From NCBI GenBank assembly GCA_938036625.1, contig CALHQH010000041.1:1-28858 (forward strand): a DNA stretch of 28,858 nucleotides, given 5' to 3'. The position numbers and the translations under genes were made by a program. This stretch comes from an uncultured Candidatus Saccharibacteria bacterium. GTDB taxonomy: Bacteria > Patescibacteriota > Saccharimonadia > Saccharimonadales > Saccharimonadaceae. The notes under the pieces are model-generated. The model saw only the letters and a program-made list of their open reading frames with translations. It ran no database searches and was not told where the DNA came from. Below, piece after piece: positions 15,891-22,725 of this stretch. Position 1 is the first letter of the stretch. Each line of letters begins with the position of its first letter.

Positions 15891-16357
15891 CGACCCACCG
15901 CGACAAGATTGGCAACAGCCGCGTGTTAGAATCGCGTGAGTCGGCTGATGGTGTGACGATTCGCCGCCGCCGTGAGACTCCTGATGGACATCGCTTTACC
16001 ACCTATGAGCGGATCGAATACCCAACGATTGCAGTGCTCAAGCGAACAGGCTCGCGTGAGCTCTTCGACCGGGCTAAGCTGCGCGCTTCGGTGCGCCGCT
16101 CGGTCGGTAAGTTCTTCAAATCCGAGCTAGAGCTCGAGGCAATTATTGATGCGGTGGAGGATCGGATTCACGATGCGGGCGAGAATGAGATTGAGTCGCG
16201 CGTGATTGGCGGCTTCGTGCTGGATGAGCTTGCCGCGCGCAATGAGGTGGCGTATGTGCGCTTTGCGAGCGTGTTTTATAAATTTAAGACGCTGGACGAT
16301 TTCGTCAAGATATTAGAGCAGCGTCGGAGTGCGAAGCAGCAAGAAAAACAGAGGTAA
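15887..16357 (+). CDS. nrdR: NrdR-family protein without zinc ribbon
   Basis: NrdR represses ribonucleotide reductase genes through an N-terminal zinc ribbon that binds DNA and an ATP-cone that senses dATP/ATP. This 156-residue protein keeps the SRESADGVTIRRRR...HRFTTYERIE frame of the ribbon, and a full ATP-cone (VLKRTGSRELFDRAKLRASV ... FASVFYKFKTLDDF). But none of the four zinc cysteines is present: the CPxC and CxxC positions read THRD and TPDG. The start is GTG 15887, overlapping the ftsZ stop, with AAGGAGG inside ftsZ; no upstream start could restore cysteines. Repressor function is therefore uncertain. Confidence 0.85.
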   Translation: MTTHRDKIGNSRVLESRESADGVTIRRRRETPDGHRFTTYERIEYPTIAVLKRTGSRELFDRAKLRASVRRSVGKFFKSELELEAIIDAVEDRIHDAGENEIESRVIGGFVLDELAARNEVAYVRFASVFYKFKTLDDFVKILEQRRSAKQQEKQR

Positions 16358-16362
16358 AACAT

Positions 16363-16623
16363 ATGCGCGTCCTCATCATTTACCGAACAGAGAGCGACTA
16401 TGCACGCCGCGTCTTCGACTACTTGCGCGACTTTAGCCGGCGCACGAGCCATGCCATCGAGGAGTTTGACCCAGACACGCGTGAGGGGCAGTCGCTCTGC
16501 CGTACGTACGACATCGTGGAGTACCCCACCATCCTTGCCTTGGCAGATAACGGCCAGGTGCTGGGCATGTGGCGCGGTTTGCCACTGCCAACCATCGACG
16601 AAGTAGGGTACTATGCCCGCTAA
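16363..16623 (+). CDS. Small thioredoxin-fold protein without CXXC
   Basis: An 86-residue protein with the thioredoxin/glutaredoxin pattern: first strand VLIIYRTES, helix YARRVFDYLRDF, second strand AIEEFDPDTREG, then CRTYDIVEYPTILALADNGQVLGMWRG with the cis-Pro segment (EYPTIL) and the last hairpin. The usual CXXC is replaced by ESDY-type residues; the only cysteine is C46. It cannot be a standard disulfide oxidoreductase. It overlaps the start of the VKOR gene by 11 bases, so a helper or partner role in disulfide chemistry is possible. No signal peptide is seen. Confidence 0.75.
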   Translation: MRVLIIYRTESDYARRVFDYLRDFSRRTSHAIEEFDPDTREGQSLCRTYDIVEYPTILALADNGQVLGMWRGLPLPTIDEVGYYAR

Positions 16624-17257
16624 AACGCCTAAAGTACACACCACGACTACTGTTGTGGCGGACGATACAAGCCCCACACCATGGCTCCGTCGCCCTGGCA
16701 TGGCGGCCTTACTGGCAGCAGCTTTGGGCAGTGGCCTGGGGCTCGTGGCATCTTTTGTTCTTTCACTCGAGGCACTGCATTTGGCGCAGCACCCGGGTGG
16801 GGCACTTAATTGCGACGTCAATGCCGTGCTGAGCTGTTCCACGGTGGCACAGCATTGGTCGGCGACGGTGTTTGGCTTCCCCAACAGTTTCGTTGGTATG
16901 ATGACCGTACCAGTGATGGTAACGGTAGTGGTAGCACTGCTGGCTGGGGCACGTCTGCCGCGCTGGTTTGTGCGGAGTGCCTGGGGTGGCGCTGTGCTCG
17001 GGATGATTTTTGCACTGTGGATGTTTTATATGAGCTTCGTCGTTATCCGCGTGCTGTGCCCGTGGTGTCTAACACTCGATGTTGGTATGCTGCTGATCTT
17101 CTTTGGGATGACGCGCTACTGCATTGAGGCTGGGGTGATTGGTGGGGAGCGCACCAAGCGCTTTGCTCGCCATGGTTACGATGTGCTGTGCGGCGTGAGT
17201 GTGCTGGTGCTGGCGGTGGCGTTGATTATTGTGAAGTTTGGCGCGGAGCTGCTGTAG
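16613..17257 (+). CDS. VKOR-family disulfide oxidoreductase
   Basis: An integral membrane enzyme that passes electrons from extracytoplasmic thiols to quinone, re-oxidising DsbA-like partners. The 214-residue protein has a cytoplasmic Thr-rich tail, about five membrane helices (starting near 29, 93, 123, 153 and 192), the loop cysteine pair C67 and C75 (CDVNAVLSC), and the quinone-reducing CPWC (149-152). It has no fused thioredoxin domain, which many bacterial VKORs carry. The start ATG 16613 lies within the end of the thioredoxin-fold gene. No DsbA-like partner is in the window. A terminator follows. Confidence 0.9.
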   Translation: MPAKTPKVHTTTTVVADDTSPTPWLRRPGMAALLAAALGSGLGLVASFVLSLEALHLAQHPGGALNCDVNAVLSCSTVAQHWSATVFGFPNSFVGMMTVPVMVTVVVALLAGARLPRWFVRSAWGGAVLGMIFALWMFYMSFVVIRVLCPWCLTLDVGMLLIFFGMTRYCIEAGVIGGERTKRFARHGYDVLCGVSVLVLAVALIIVKFGAELL

Positions 17258-17288
17258 GCAGAGTTGTTTTTTGTACAGTAAAATTGTC

Positions 17289-17315
17289 GAGCTTGTCAGG
17301 AATGGCAAGCTTTTT
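17289..17315 (+). terminator. Intrinsic terminator after VKOR
   Basis: AGCTTGTC (17290-17297) pairs with GGCAAGCT (17304-17311), with one G-T pair, around AGGAAT, and ends in five T's. Confidence 0.8.
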
Positions 17316-19333
17316 AAAATGAACGGAATGTTATATTATTCATCACGTTTTTTGTGTCTATTGGTGTAATGGTGAGTATTTTCTCGCACCAGAGATGCTG
17401 TGGTATGGCGGCGGCCACCGCTATATTGACGCAAGTGAGTTACCTGTTGACTTGAGCTGCTTGTTTGGTGTAGTAGGAAAATAATGCGTGAGATAGTGTG
17501 TGATAAATTTTAACATAGTTATGAAACTCCTTGTGGGGTTTAAGCACGACGTGCTGTTAATGCATTGGTTTTGTTGCATAACGCAACCGAAATAGCAAGA
17601 TAGCGAGAGGAAGATGTCACCTATTAGCGAGCCTGTGCGTATGAATATAACCAGCATTTTATTCATGATGTAGTATTGGCAGTAGATGTGTTGGCAGGCT
17701 TGTGCGCATCGCGAATTTGCTAACAAATATGATGATAGTATGCTAATGCTGCTGTGCTGTAGTAGATGTATTTTGTCTGAATAGCAACCGCAACATACTC
17801 AGCAGAAGGTGAGTGGTGCGTTTTGCTAAGTGGTGCAGGATTGAATGAGGGAGATGGTGTGTTCAGCTTGGCGAAGGCGTGAGATTGGTGGAGTGGTGCG
17901 AGTAAGCTTGATTTTTGCGGGCCAATCGCTAGGCGTTTTTTGCAAGGTGGGTGAGCGAGGTGCGGTGTGATGATAAAAATATGATACGGCTTTTGGCTTG
18001 ATGAAGGCAGATCAGTATTGGTTGCTATTTGCCGCAGAAAAATTTGTTGCAGCGTGAGCGCGAAGGGCGAAGTAATAAGCAAAAATAATGCAATAGCGCA
18101 GTGCTTAACAGTAGGCATTTTTGCGAATAAAAATGGCGTGCTAAAAAATGCATTTTGGTTGCATAATGAAAGCAACAAGCCGAACGTGAAAGCTGCAGCA
18201 CATACAAGACAAAGCACGCGCCAATGCCGCACAACACAGCATCTGGGTGCGGATACTATGCGAAGTAACAAGGAGGTGTGATGGCTGGTGATACACTTAT
18301 GTTTTTTAAAAAAATCCATGTGGTGCTCATAGCTAGCTGCTTACTACATCGACTATGCTAAAGCTGTTTGCGTCTATTTTTGCTCACCATTGAGCACAGA
18401 ATATACACGCTTTTTTGCAATGAGAAAAACATAGTAAAGCGGTATATAGAAATGATTAGCTTATAGCGAAGTATCGTGCAGTGCGGCAGGCTGAGCGCTC
18501 TATATTTTGCGCTGAGCAAAAATGCGAAATAAGCAAGAAACGTGCAAGCTATATAAAAACAAGCAATATGCAAAATATAATGTACAAAGAATTCGAGCAG
18601 AATGACTGCACAGAAAAGTGGCTGCATGCGTGCCAAGCAGGCGGGGTTAGCGGCACTCATGTACATTGCACGCTGTATCGCTTACTGAACGTGCGAAATA
18701 GCCCACGATAGGGCGCTGTGATGCGCGAAAGCGCTGAGGAAGGGAAAATAGCGAATTGTAGCCTACTAAGCGCTAGACGAGGGATCCACAGCCTCTCCGG
18801 AGACGTAAGGGGGCTTTGGCTGAATTGGTTGATGCAGATAAGCCTGCGCGCAGATATGGTGTGTAGAGCACAACATAGCTATGTTGTAAAAAATAGAGTA
18901 GTGTGAGGAGAGTAAATTGAGATTGTGTTGTATAATATACAGGATATCATTGGTGGCGCGAGGTGACGAATAAGGTGTGATATATACAACAATAACCCTC
19001 AGGTGCACGCGCTTTATATATGTATAAAAAACAACATACATAACCACAACGAAACAAATTCGAAAACAGAGGCGGTAGAGCGACAATCTGACAACGTTGT
19101 GGGTAATAATATATATTGTATATATAACAACGATTGATGTGGTGGCACCAAAAGAAAAATAACAGGGGTAAATGAGGTAATGTTGTTATAATTATAACGT
19201 TTATACAATTATGGATAGGAGAGGATGGTGTCTCTTTGCGAAGCATGGGTTGGCATATAGTAAGGACTTTTGGGTAGCGCTTCACCAGTGTATTAGCAGC
19301 TTTGCGGTGGTGGTTGGGACAGAGGTGGTCTTA
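17316..19333. other. Two-kilobase gene-poor region
   Basis: No open frame here has family character or consistent codon use. The left half (to about 18000) is rich in G and T on the plus strand; the right half is A/T-rich and contains several TATAAT-like boxes (for example 18931-18936) and a TTATAATTATAA palindrome near 19188-19199. I found no tRNA, tmRNA or RNase P core motif and no clear DnaA-box cluster. The only gene-like signal is the short frame at 18281 with a perfect Shine-Dalgarno sequence. It may be decayed sequence or hold unrecognised RNAs. Confidence 0.6.
18281..18361 (+). CDS. Possible 26-residue hydrophobic small protein
   Basis: AAGGAGGTG, an essentially perfect Shine-Dalgarno sequence, ends two bases before this ATG. 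The predicted peptide starts MAGDTLMFFKK and continues with IHVVLIASCLL, a short membrane-type segment, ending HRLC. Its size and hydrophobic centre resemble small membrane peptides, including type I toxins, but no known family is recognised. An upstream frame ends on the same TGATG. Evidence is the ribosome site only. Confidence 0.35.
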   Translation: MAGDTLMFFKKIHVVLIASCLLHRLC

Positions 19334-19362
19334 TTGTGTGCTACCTATAATAATGGTATGCT
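19334..19362 (+). promoter_or_regulatory. Promoter of the LiaF-like gene
   Basis: TTGTGT (19334-19339) and TATGCT (19357-19362) are 17 bases apart, with TGG before the -10 box. ATG 19369 follows by 6 bases, leaderless spacing. An alternative TATAAT at 19346 would leave a 16-base leader. Confidence 0.5.
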
Positions 19363-19368
19363 AGCGAT

Positions 19369-20031
19369 ATGAAGAACAATACAATTTTACGCATTGGTGC
19401 TGGCGCGGCGTTTGTGGCGCTGGGTGGAATATTATTAAGTGAGAGCTTTGGCGTGCAATTTCATTACTGGCGGGAGTTTTGGTATGGTTTGTGTGCGCTT
19501 GGATTTATCATGGTTGGCGTGCTCACACTGCGCAATCGCAATTGGCTGTGGGGAGCGCTTTGGGTAGCGATTGGTCTGACAATTGGCGCGAATGCATTTT
19601 TGCATAATAACGTTAATATTTGGCGGGTGTTTTGGCCGCTGGTGCTGATCGCGATTGGCCTGACGATTATTTTTAATTTGTCGCAGCGCCAGCGTTGCAT
19701 CGCAAAACAATCGTCGGACGATAATATGGTTGCCTCCTTTTCGGGCAACACCCGCAAGATAAAAGGCGAATTTGCAGGTAACTCGCTTTCGGCGGCGTTT
19801 GGTCAGGTGGACCTCGACCTGCGCCAAGCCAAGATAGAGGATGGTGCGGTGATTGATATTTTTGTTGTGTGTGGTGGCATCAATATTATTTTTCCAGATA
19901 ATGTCATCGTCAAGACGCAGGTCACCAGTATTCTTGGTGGAGTAGACGATAAAACCAACGCTACCAAGAGTGCAAAAAAGACTGTCTACATTCGCGGCGA
20001 CTGTGTCCTTGGTGGGCTCGAAATTAAATAA
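19369..20031 (+). CDS. LiaF-like membrane protein
   Basis: A 220-residue protein with four closely spaced N-terminal membrane helices (about 8-28, 36-55, 60-78, 86-104), with W-R-E-F-W and WGALWVAIGL between them, as in the LiaI/LiaF transmembrane domain. Residues 118-220 form the LiaF-type C-terminal beta domain, with FSGNTRKIKGEF, AAFGQVDLDLRQAKIEDGAVIDIFVVCGG-type strands, and a final LGGLEIK. In Firmicutes LiaF inhibits the LiaSR envelope-stress kinase; no such kinase is present here, so only the fold is assigned. A strong terminator follows. Confidence 0.8.
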   Translation: MKNNTILRIGAGAAFVALGGILLSESFGVQFHYWREFWYGLCALGFIMVGVLTLRNRNWLWGALWVAIGLTIGANAFLHNNVNIWRVFWPLVLIAIGLTIIFNLSQRQRCIAKQSSDDNMVASFSGNTRKIKGEFAGNSLSAAFGQVDLDLRQAKIEDGAVIDIFVVCGGINIIFPDNVIVKTQVTSILGGVDDKTNATKSAKKTVYIRGDCVLGGLEIK

Positions 20032-20055
20032 TTAGAAAAACAATAATTCGCTACA

Positions 20056-20096
20056 ACACGCTTCTTGATAATAACGAGAAGCGTGTTTGTTTTTTG
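20056..20096 (+). terminator. Intrinsic terminator
   Basis: ACACGCTTCT (20056-20065) pairs perfectly with AGAAGCGTGT (20077-20086), followed by TGTTTTTT. It is 25 bases after the LiaF-like stop. Confidence 0.9.
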
Positions 20097-20690
20097 TGTT
20101 GAGGTATGCAGGCAGTAGAGTGCGGGTTAAAGCTGGTGTAATAGTACGCTGCCAGATTTTCAACTTCGCATATGGCTGAGGAGCTTTACTAACGCTACTG
20201 GCAACGAGCCATATGTTTGTTGTATACAATTGATAAAATTTTTCGTTGCTGGATTGCTCATTGCCAAATATTGATTGTGGCGTTGTGATGTGAGAGTGGT
20301 TTCGTAACATGCGTTAATGTTTTTGATTTTTGTGTACACTACTCGGCAAGGATTGCGACAGCTTTGCGATATTTGCACATGATGGATTACTATGCCTCGC
20401 TAGTAATAATAAATATGCGCGACAGCAACGCACACAAAAATGTACTACTTACAAAAATAGTGTGCAGAGTCTTATGGTTTGCTAATTCACTTGCCCTTCT
20501 TGCAAACTAAATAAGATGAACATAATGCAAAAAGCATTCAAACTTTACACAAGCACGTCTTGCAAGTCTACCTTAGCTACGGCACATACGCAAAGCATAA
20601 AAATGTGACAGTAAGATTTTTGCGCAAAGTATGCTTTGAGGCGGGTGAGCCAGAGCGCCGCGAATGCCAGTATACTGAGCCAAGCATTCT
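20097..20690. other. Intergenic region without a recognised gene
   Basis: A/T-rich sequence before tag. It contains a 9-base inverted repeat CATATGGCT/AGCCATATG (20169-20177 and 20207-20215) and a weak palindromic stretch around 20589-20634 with CATAC..AAAAAT arms. No frame with coding character and no RNA family is recognised. Confidence 0.6.
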
Positions 20691-20699
20691 TGCTATACT
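20691..20699 (+). promoter_or_regulatory. Extended -10 promoter of tag
   Basis: TGCTATACT is an extended -10 box that ends 6 bases before ATG 20706; no good -35 box or Shine-Dalgarno sequence is seen. Leaderless spacing. Confidence 0.5.
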
Positions 20700-20705
20700 A
20701 AAATT

Positions 20706-21287
20706 ATGAACCGTTGCCCCTGGGCCGAATTGAGCGATAACGAGCGCATCTACCACGACACTGAGTGGGGTGTGCCGCTATATGATGATCAGAAATTATT
20801 TGAACTGCTCTGCCTGGAGGGTGCACAGGCTGGCCTGAGTTGGAGTACGATTCTGGCTAAGCGAGTGGGATACCAGCAGGCGTTTCATCAGTTTGCAATT
20901 GCTCGCGTGGCGGCTATGACGGATGCAGAGCTGGAGGCGCTTACTCACGACACGCACATTGTTCGTAACCGGCGCAAAATTTATGCGGTGCGCGCCAATG
21001 CCCAGGCGGCGCTGCAGGCTATTAACCAGCACGGTAGTCTGCAGGCGTACTTGTGGGGTTTGGTAGGTGGTGCGCCAGTGCAACATCACTGGCAGAGCGT
21101 GGGTGATGTGCCTGCCGATACGGCTACGTCCCGGGCAATGAGCGCGCAGCTCAAGCGGGATGGCTTTGCCTTTGTCGGCCCAACGACGTGCTACGCCTTT
21201 ATGCAGGCCGCGGGGATGGTGAATGACCACGTGGTGGGGTGCTTTCGGCACAAGGAGTGCGCGGCGCTGGGCATTCACCCTGCATGA
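20706..21287 (+). CDS. tag: DNA-3-methyladenine glycosylase I
   Basis: Excises 3-methyladenine from alkylated DNA in base-excision repair. The 193-residue protein has the N-terminal CPWAELSDNERIYHDTEWG with zinc ligands C4 and H17, the central LFELLCLEGAQAGLSWSTIL helix-hairpin-helix region with the catalytic-pocket Glu, FVGPTTCYAFMQAAGMVNDH, and the last ligands H175 and C179. All four zinc ligands are in the same spacing as E. coli Tag and the length is standard. ATG 20706 is fixed by the CPW motif. Confidence 0.95.
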   Translation: MNRCPWAELSDNERIYHDTEWGVPLYDDQKLFELLCLEGAQAGLSWSTILAKRVGYQQAFHQFAIARVAAMTDAELEALTHDTHIVRNRRKIYAVRANAQAALQAINQHGSLQAYLWGLVGGAPVQHHWQSVGDVPADTATSRAMSAQLKRDGFAFVGPTTCYAFMQAAGMVNDHVVGCFRHKECAALGIHPA

Positions 21288-21294
21288 GAGTAAA

Positions 21295-21330
21295 AAGATA
21301 TAGCTAGTTATATTAATCGGGCTATATCTT
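21295..21330. terminator. Hairpin at the end of tag
   Basis: AAGATATAGC (21295-21304) pairs perfectly with GCTATATCTT (21321-21330) around 16 bases. It is 7 bases after the tag stop. The T run follows the hairpin only on the minus strand, so plus-strand termination is less certain. Confidence 0.5.
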
Positions 21331-21343
21331 GAGGTATAAGTAC

Positions 21344-21372
21344 TTTTGGTTTTGCGGCTAGTGCGCTACAAT
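21344..21372 (+). promoter_or_regulatory. Candidate promoter of the T-box leader
   Basis: TTTTGG (21344-21349) and TACAAT (21367-21372) are 17 bases apart. The start would be near 21379, about 300 bases before the gene at 21693. Confidence 0.45.
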
Positions 21373-21378
21373 AGATCC

Positions 21379-21675
21379 AGAGGCATTTTTGCGTAGCTTG
21401 TGGTGCGCAAAATGAGTGGCTATCACCCACGAAGCCTGCGGGAAGAAATTGGTTTGTTATGTTCATAAAGAGCTGTGAATCTAAAGAGCCAAGAATAGAC
21501 CCCGCCGCGCATGCTGCGACAAGGCAATAATCAAGTGCTGAAAGAACCAGACGGCGCGCCCTGGGCCTGTATAGCAGCCCCGAGGCTCCGGCGAGAATCA
21601 CTTCTTTTGGAATCGAGATGGTACCGTCCGCGCATAACCTAGCGGATTCTCGAGCTCAGAAGAGGTGATTTTTAA
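21379..21675 (+). promoter_or_regulatory. T-box riboswitch leader upstream of the YunG-UDG and ileS genes
   Basis: The 3' part has the exact T-box antiterminator form. Helix A1 is CGAGA (21614-21618) with TCTCG (21648-21652); the 7-base bulge is TGGTACC (21619-21625); helix A2 is GTCCGC (21626-21631) with GCGGAT (21642-21647). The bulge TGGT would pair with the ACCA end of uncharged tRNA, matching a tRNA with discriminator A such as tRNA-Ile. The 5' part holds a hairpin CATTTTTGCG/CGCAAAATG (21384-21413) and a small hairpin GTGG/CCAC whose loop has ATC (21422-21424), an Ile codon; the true specifier is not proven. The first T-box partner strand CGAGA occurs again at 21592, giving CGAGAATC/GATTCTCG as an alternative pairing. 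Confidence 0.75.
21596..21675 (+). terminator. Long leader stem with T tract
   Basis: AATCACTTCTTTTG (21596-21609) pairs with CAGAAGAGGTGATT (21657-21670) over 14 positions with two G-T pairs, followed by T's. It encloses the T-box antiterminator and competes with the CGAGAATC/GATTCTCG pairing. It may act as the regulated terminator; the switching logic is not settled from sequence. In addition GGCTCC (21584-21589) can pair with GGAGCC (21687-21692) beside the ribosome site. Confidence 0.5.
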
Positions 21676-21692
21676 TTATATAAGGAGGAGCC

Positions 21693-22652
21693 ATGCCATT
21701 GCCAGCCCACACGCCAGCCTTGCAGCACGCCACTTGCCATAAGTGTGCAGCTGTTCGCGCTGCCCTTGCCGCCAGCTGGACTGCGCAGACGGCCTCCCCG
21801 CTGGCGGCTTGGACGCCGCACAACCCAAGCAGCGGGCAGTGTGCTGTCTCGGCCTTGGTGCTGCAGGATTACTGTAGTGGCGAGATTTGCCGCTGCGTGG
21901 TGGCGGGCACGCCGCATTACTTTAATCGTATTGATGGCCAGGTGGTGGATAGCACGGCCGGGCAGTTTGGCACGGTGGCGATTAATTACGATACCGCTAC
22001 CGTGCGCAGCCGCCAGAGGATTCTGCGCCACGCCGACACCCGCCGGCGGTACGAGCTGCTGAAGGAGCGGGTAGAGCGGTTTTTGGTTGAGCTGGATGTG
22101 GTAGCTCAAGCAATTGGGCGCGTCGATTACGGCCATATGGGCAAGGATTGTCTGCAGGAACAGGCTATTTGGTTTGGGGATAATAATGACATTGTCATTG
22201 TTGGCGAAGCACCAGCCCGAACTGGCTGGGTAAAGAGTGGCGTTGCCTGGCATGATACAGCGGGAAAACTGCTGCCAAGCGGCATCATTATGCAAAAGTT
22301 GCTAGTTATCCTTGGCAAGGATTTGCTAGCAGTTACGTTTACAGAGGCAATCAAGTGCTTTCCGTCCGATCGCCGTTATCTTAAGGATCTAGCCGCTCTC
22401 TATAGACCAACGCTTACACAGCAGTTGCGCATACTAAATCCAAAACTTATCCTGACGATGGGTGCTATTCCAACCCAGGCACTGATTGAGGAGCCGTTCC
22501 GCCGGCTGAGCGACGTTGTTGGTAAACGCTACGCCATGGGCGAGAGTGTAGTTATACCAATCTTTCACCCGTCGCCAATATCGCCGCGTGGATATAAAGA
22601 CAATATTCCAATTTTTGAATCAATACGTGAATATTACAGAGGTGCAATATGA
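21693..22652 (+). CDS. Fusion of YunG-like domain and uracil-DNA glycosylase-like domain
   Basis: A 319-residue protein with two parts. Residues about 25-95 fit the YunG family: SWTAQTA..W....NPSSGQCAVSALVLQDY.SGEI...VAGTPHYFNRIDGQVVDSTAGQFG. Residues about 165-315 fit the uracil-DNA glycosylase superfamily: VGEAPARTGW (motif A region, residues 170-179), the ITF-like FTEAIKCFPSD, PKLILTMGAIPTQAL, and the C-terminal HPSPISPRGYKD (292-303). Fe-S cysteine clusters of family 4 are absent. The motif A lacks the usual second Gly, so activity is uncertain. AAGGAGG lies before ATG 21693. It sits between the T-box and ileS, 73 bases from ileS with no convincing promoter between, suggesting co-transcription. 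Confidence 0.75.
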   Translation: MPLPAHTPALQHATCHKCAAVRAALAASWTAQTASPLAAWTPHNPSSGQCAVSALVLQDYCSGEICRCVVAGTPHYFNRIDGQVVDSTAGQFGTVAINYDTATVRSRQRILRHADTRRRYELLKERVERFLVELDVVAQAIGRVDYGHMGKDCLQEQAIWFGDNNDIVIVGEAPARTGWVKSGVAWHDTAGKLLPSGIIMQKLLVILGKDLLAVTFTEAIKCFPSDRRYLKDLAALYRPTLTQQLRILNPKLILTMGAIPTQALIEEPFRRLSDVVGKRYAMGESVVIPIFHPSPISPRGYKDNIPIFESIREYYRGAI

Positions 22653-22725
22653 TATACATACGGCAATCTGGTTAAGACTTAATGTAATTAAATAAGCAGT
22701 ATAAGATAAATCAAGGAGAAACATA

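Noticed and set aside
18018..18281. 87-codon plus-strand frame ending at the TGATG of the 26-residue frame
   Set aside because: No ribosome site, no recognisable fold and atypical codons; kept only as a possible upstream frame of the small peptide.
17720..18319. 199-codon minus-strand frame
   Set aside because: Composition is low-complexity (His, Ser, Pro, Leu), there is no ribosome site or promoter, no family resemblance, and it is opposed to the best ribosome site of the region. Likely chance openness of a C-poor plus strand.
17316..19333. tmRNA, RNase P RNA or replication origin in the large gap
   Set aside because: No RNase P core (GAGGAAAGTCC-like), no tRNA-like ends of tmRNA and no cluster of DnaA boxes were seen.
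21308..21601. 97-codon minus-strand frame
   Set aside because: It is antisense to the T-box leader, whose structure explains the sequence better; no family match.
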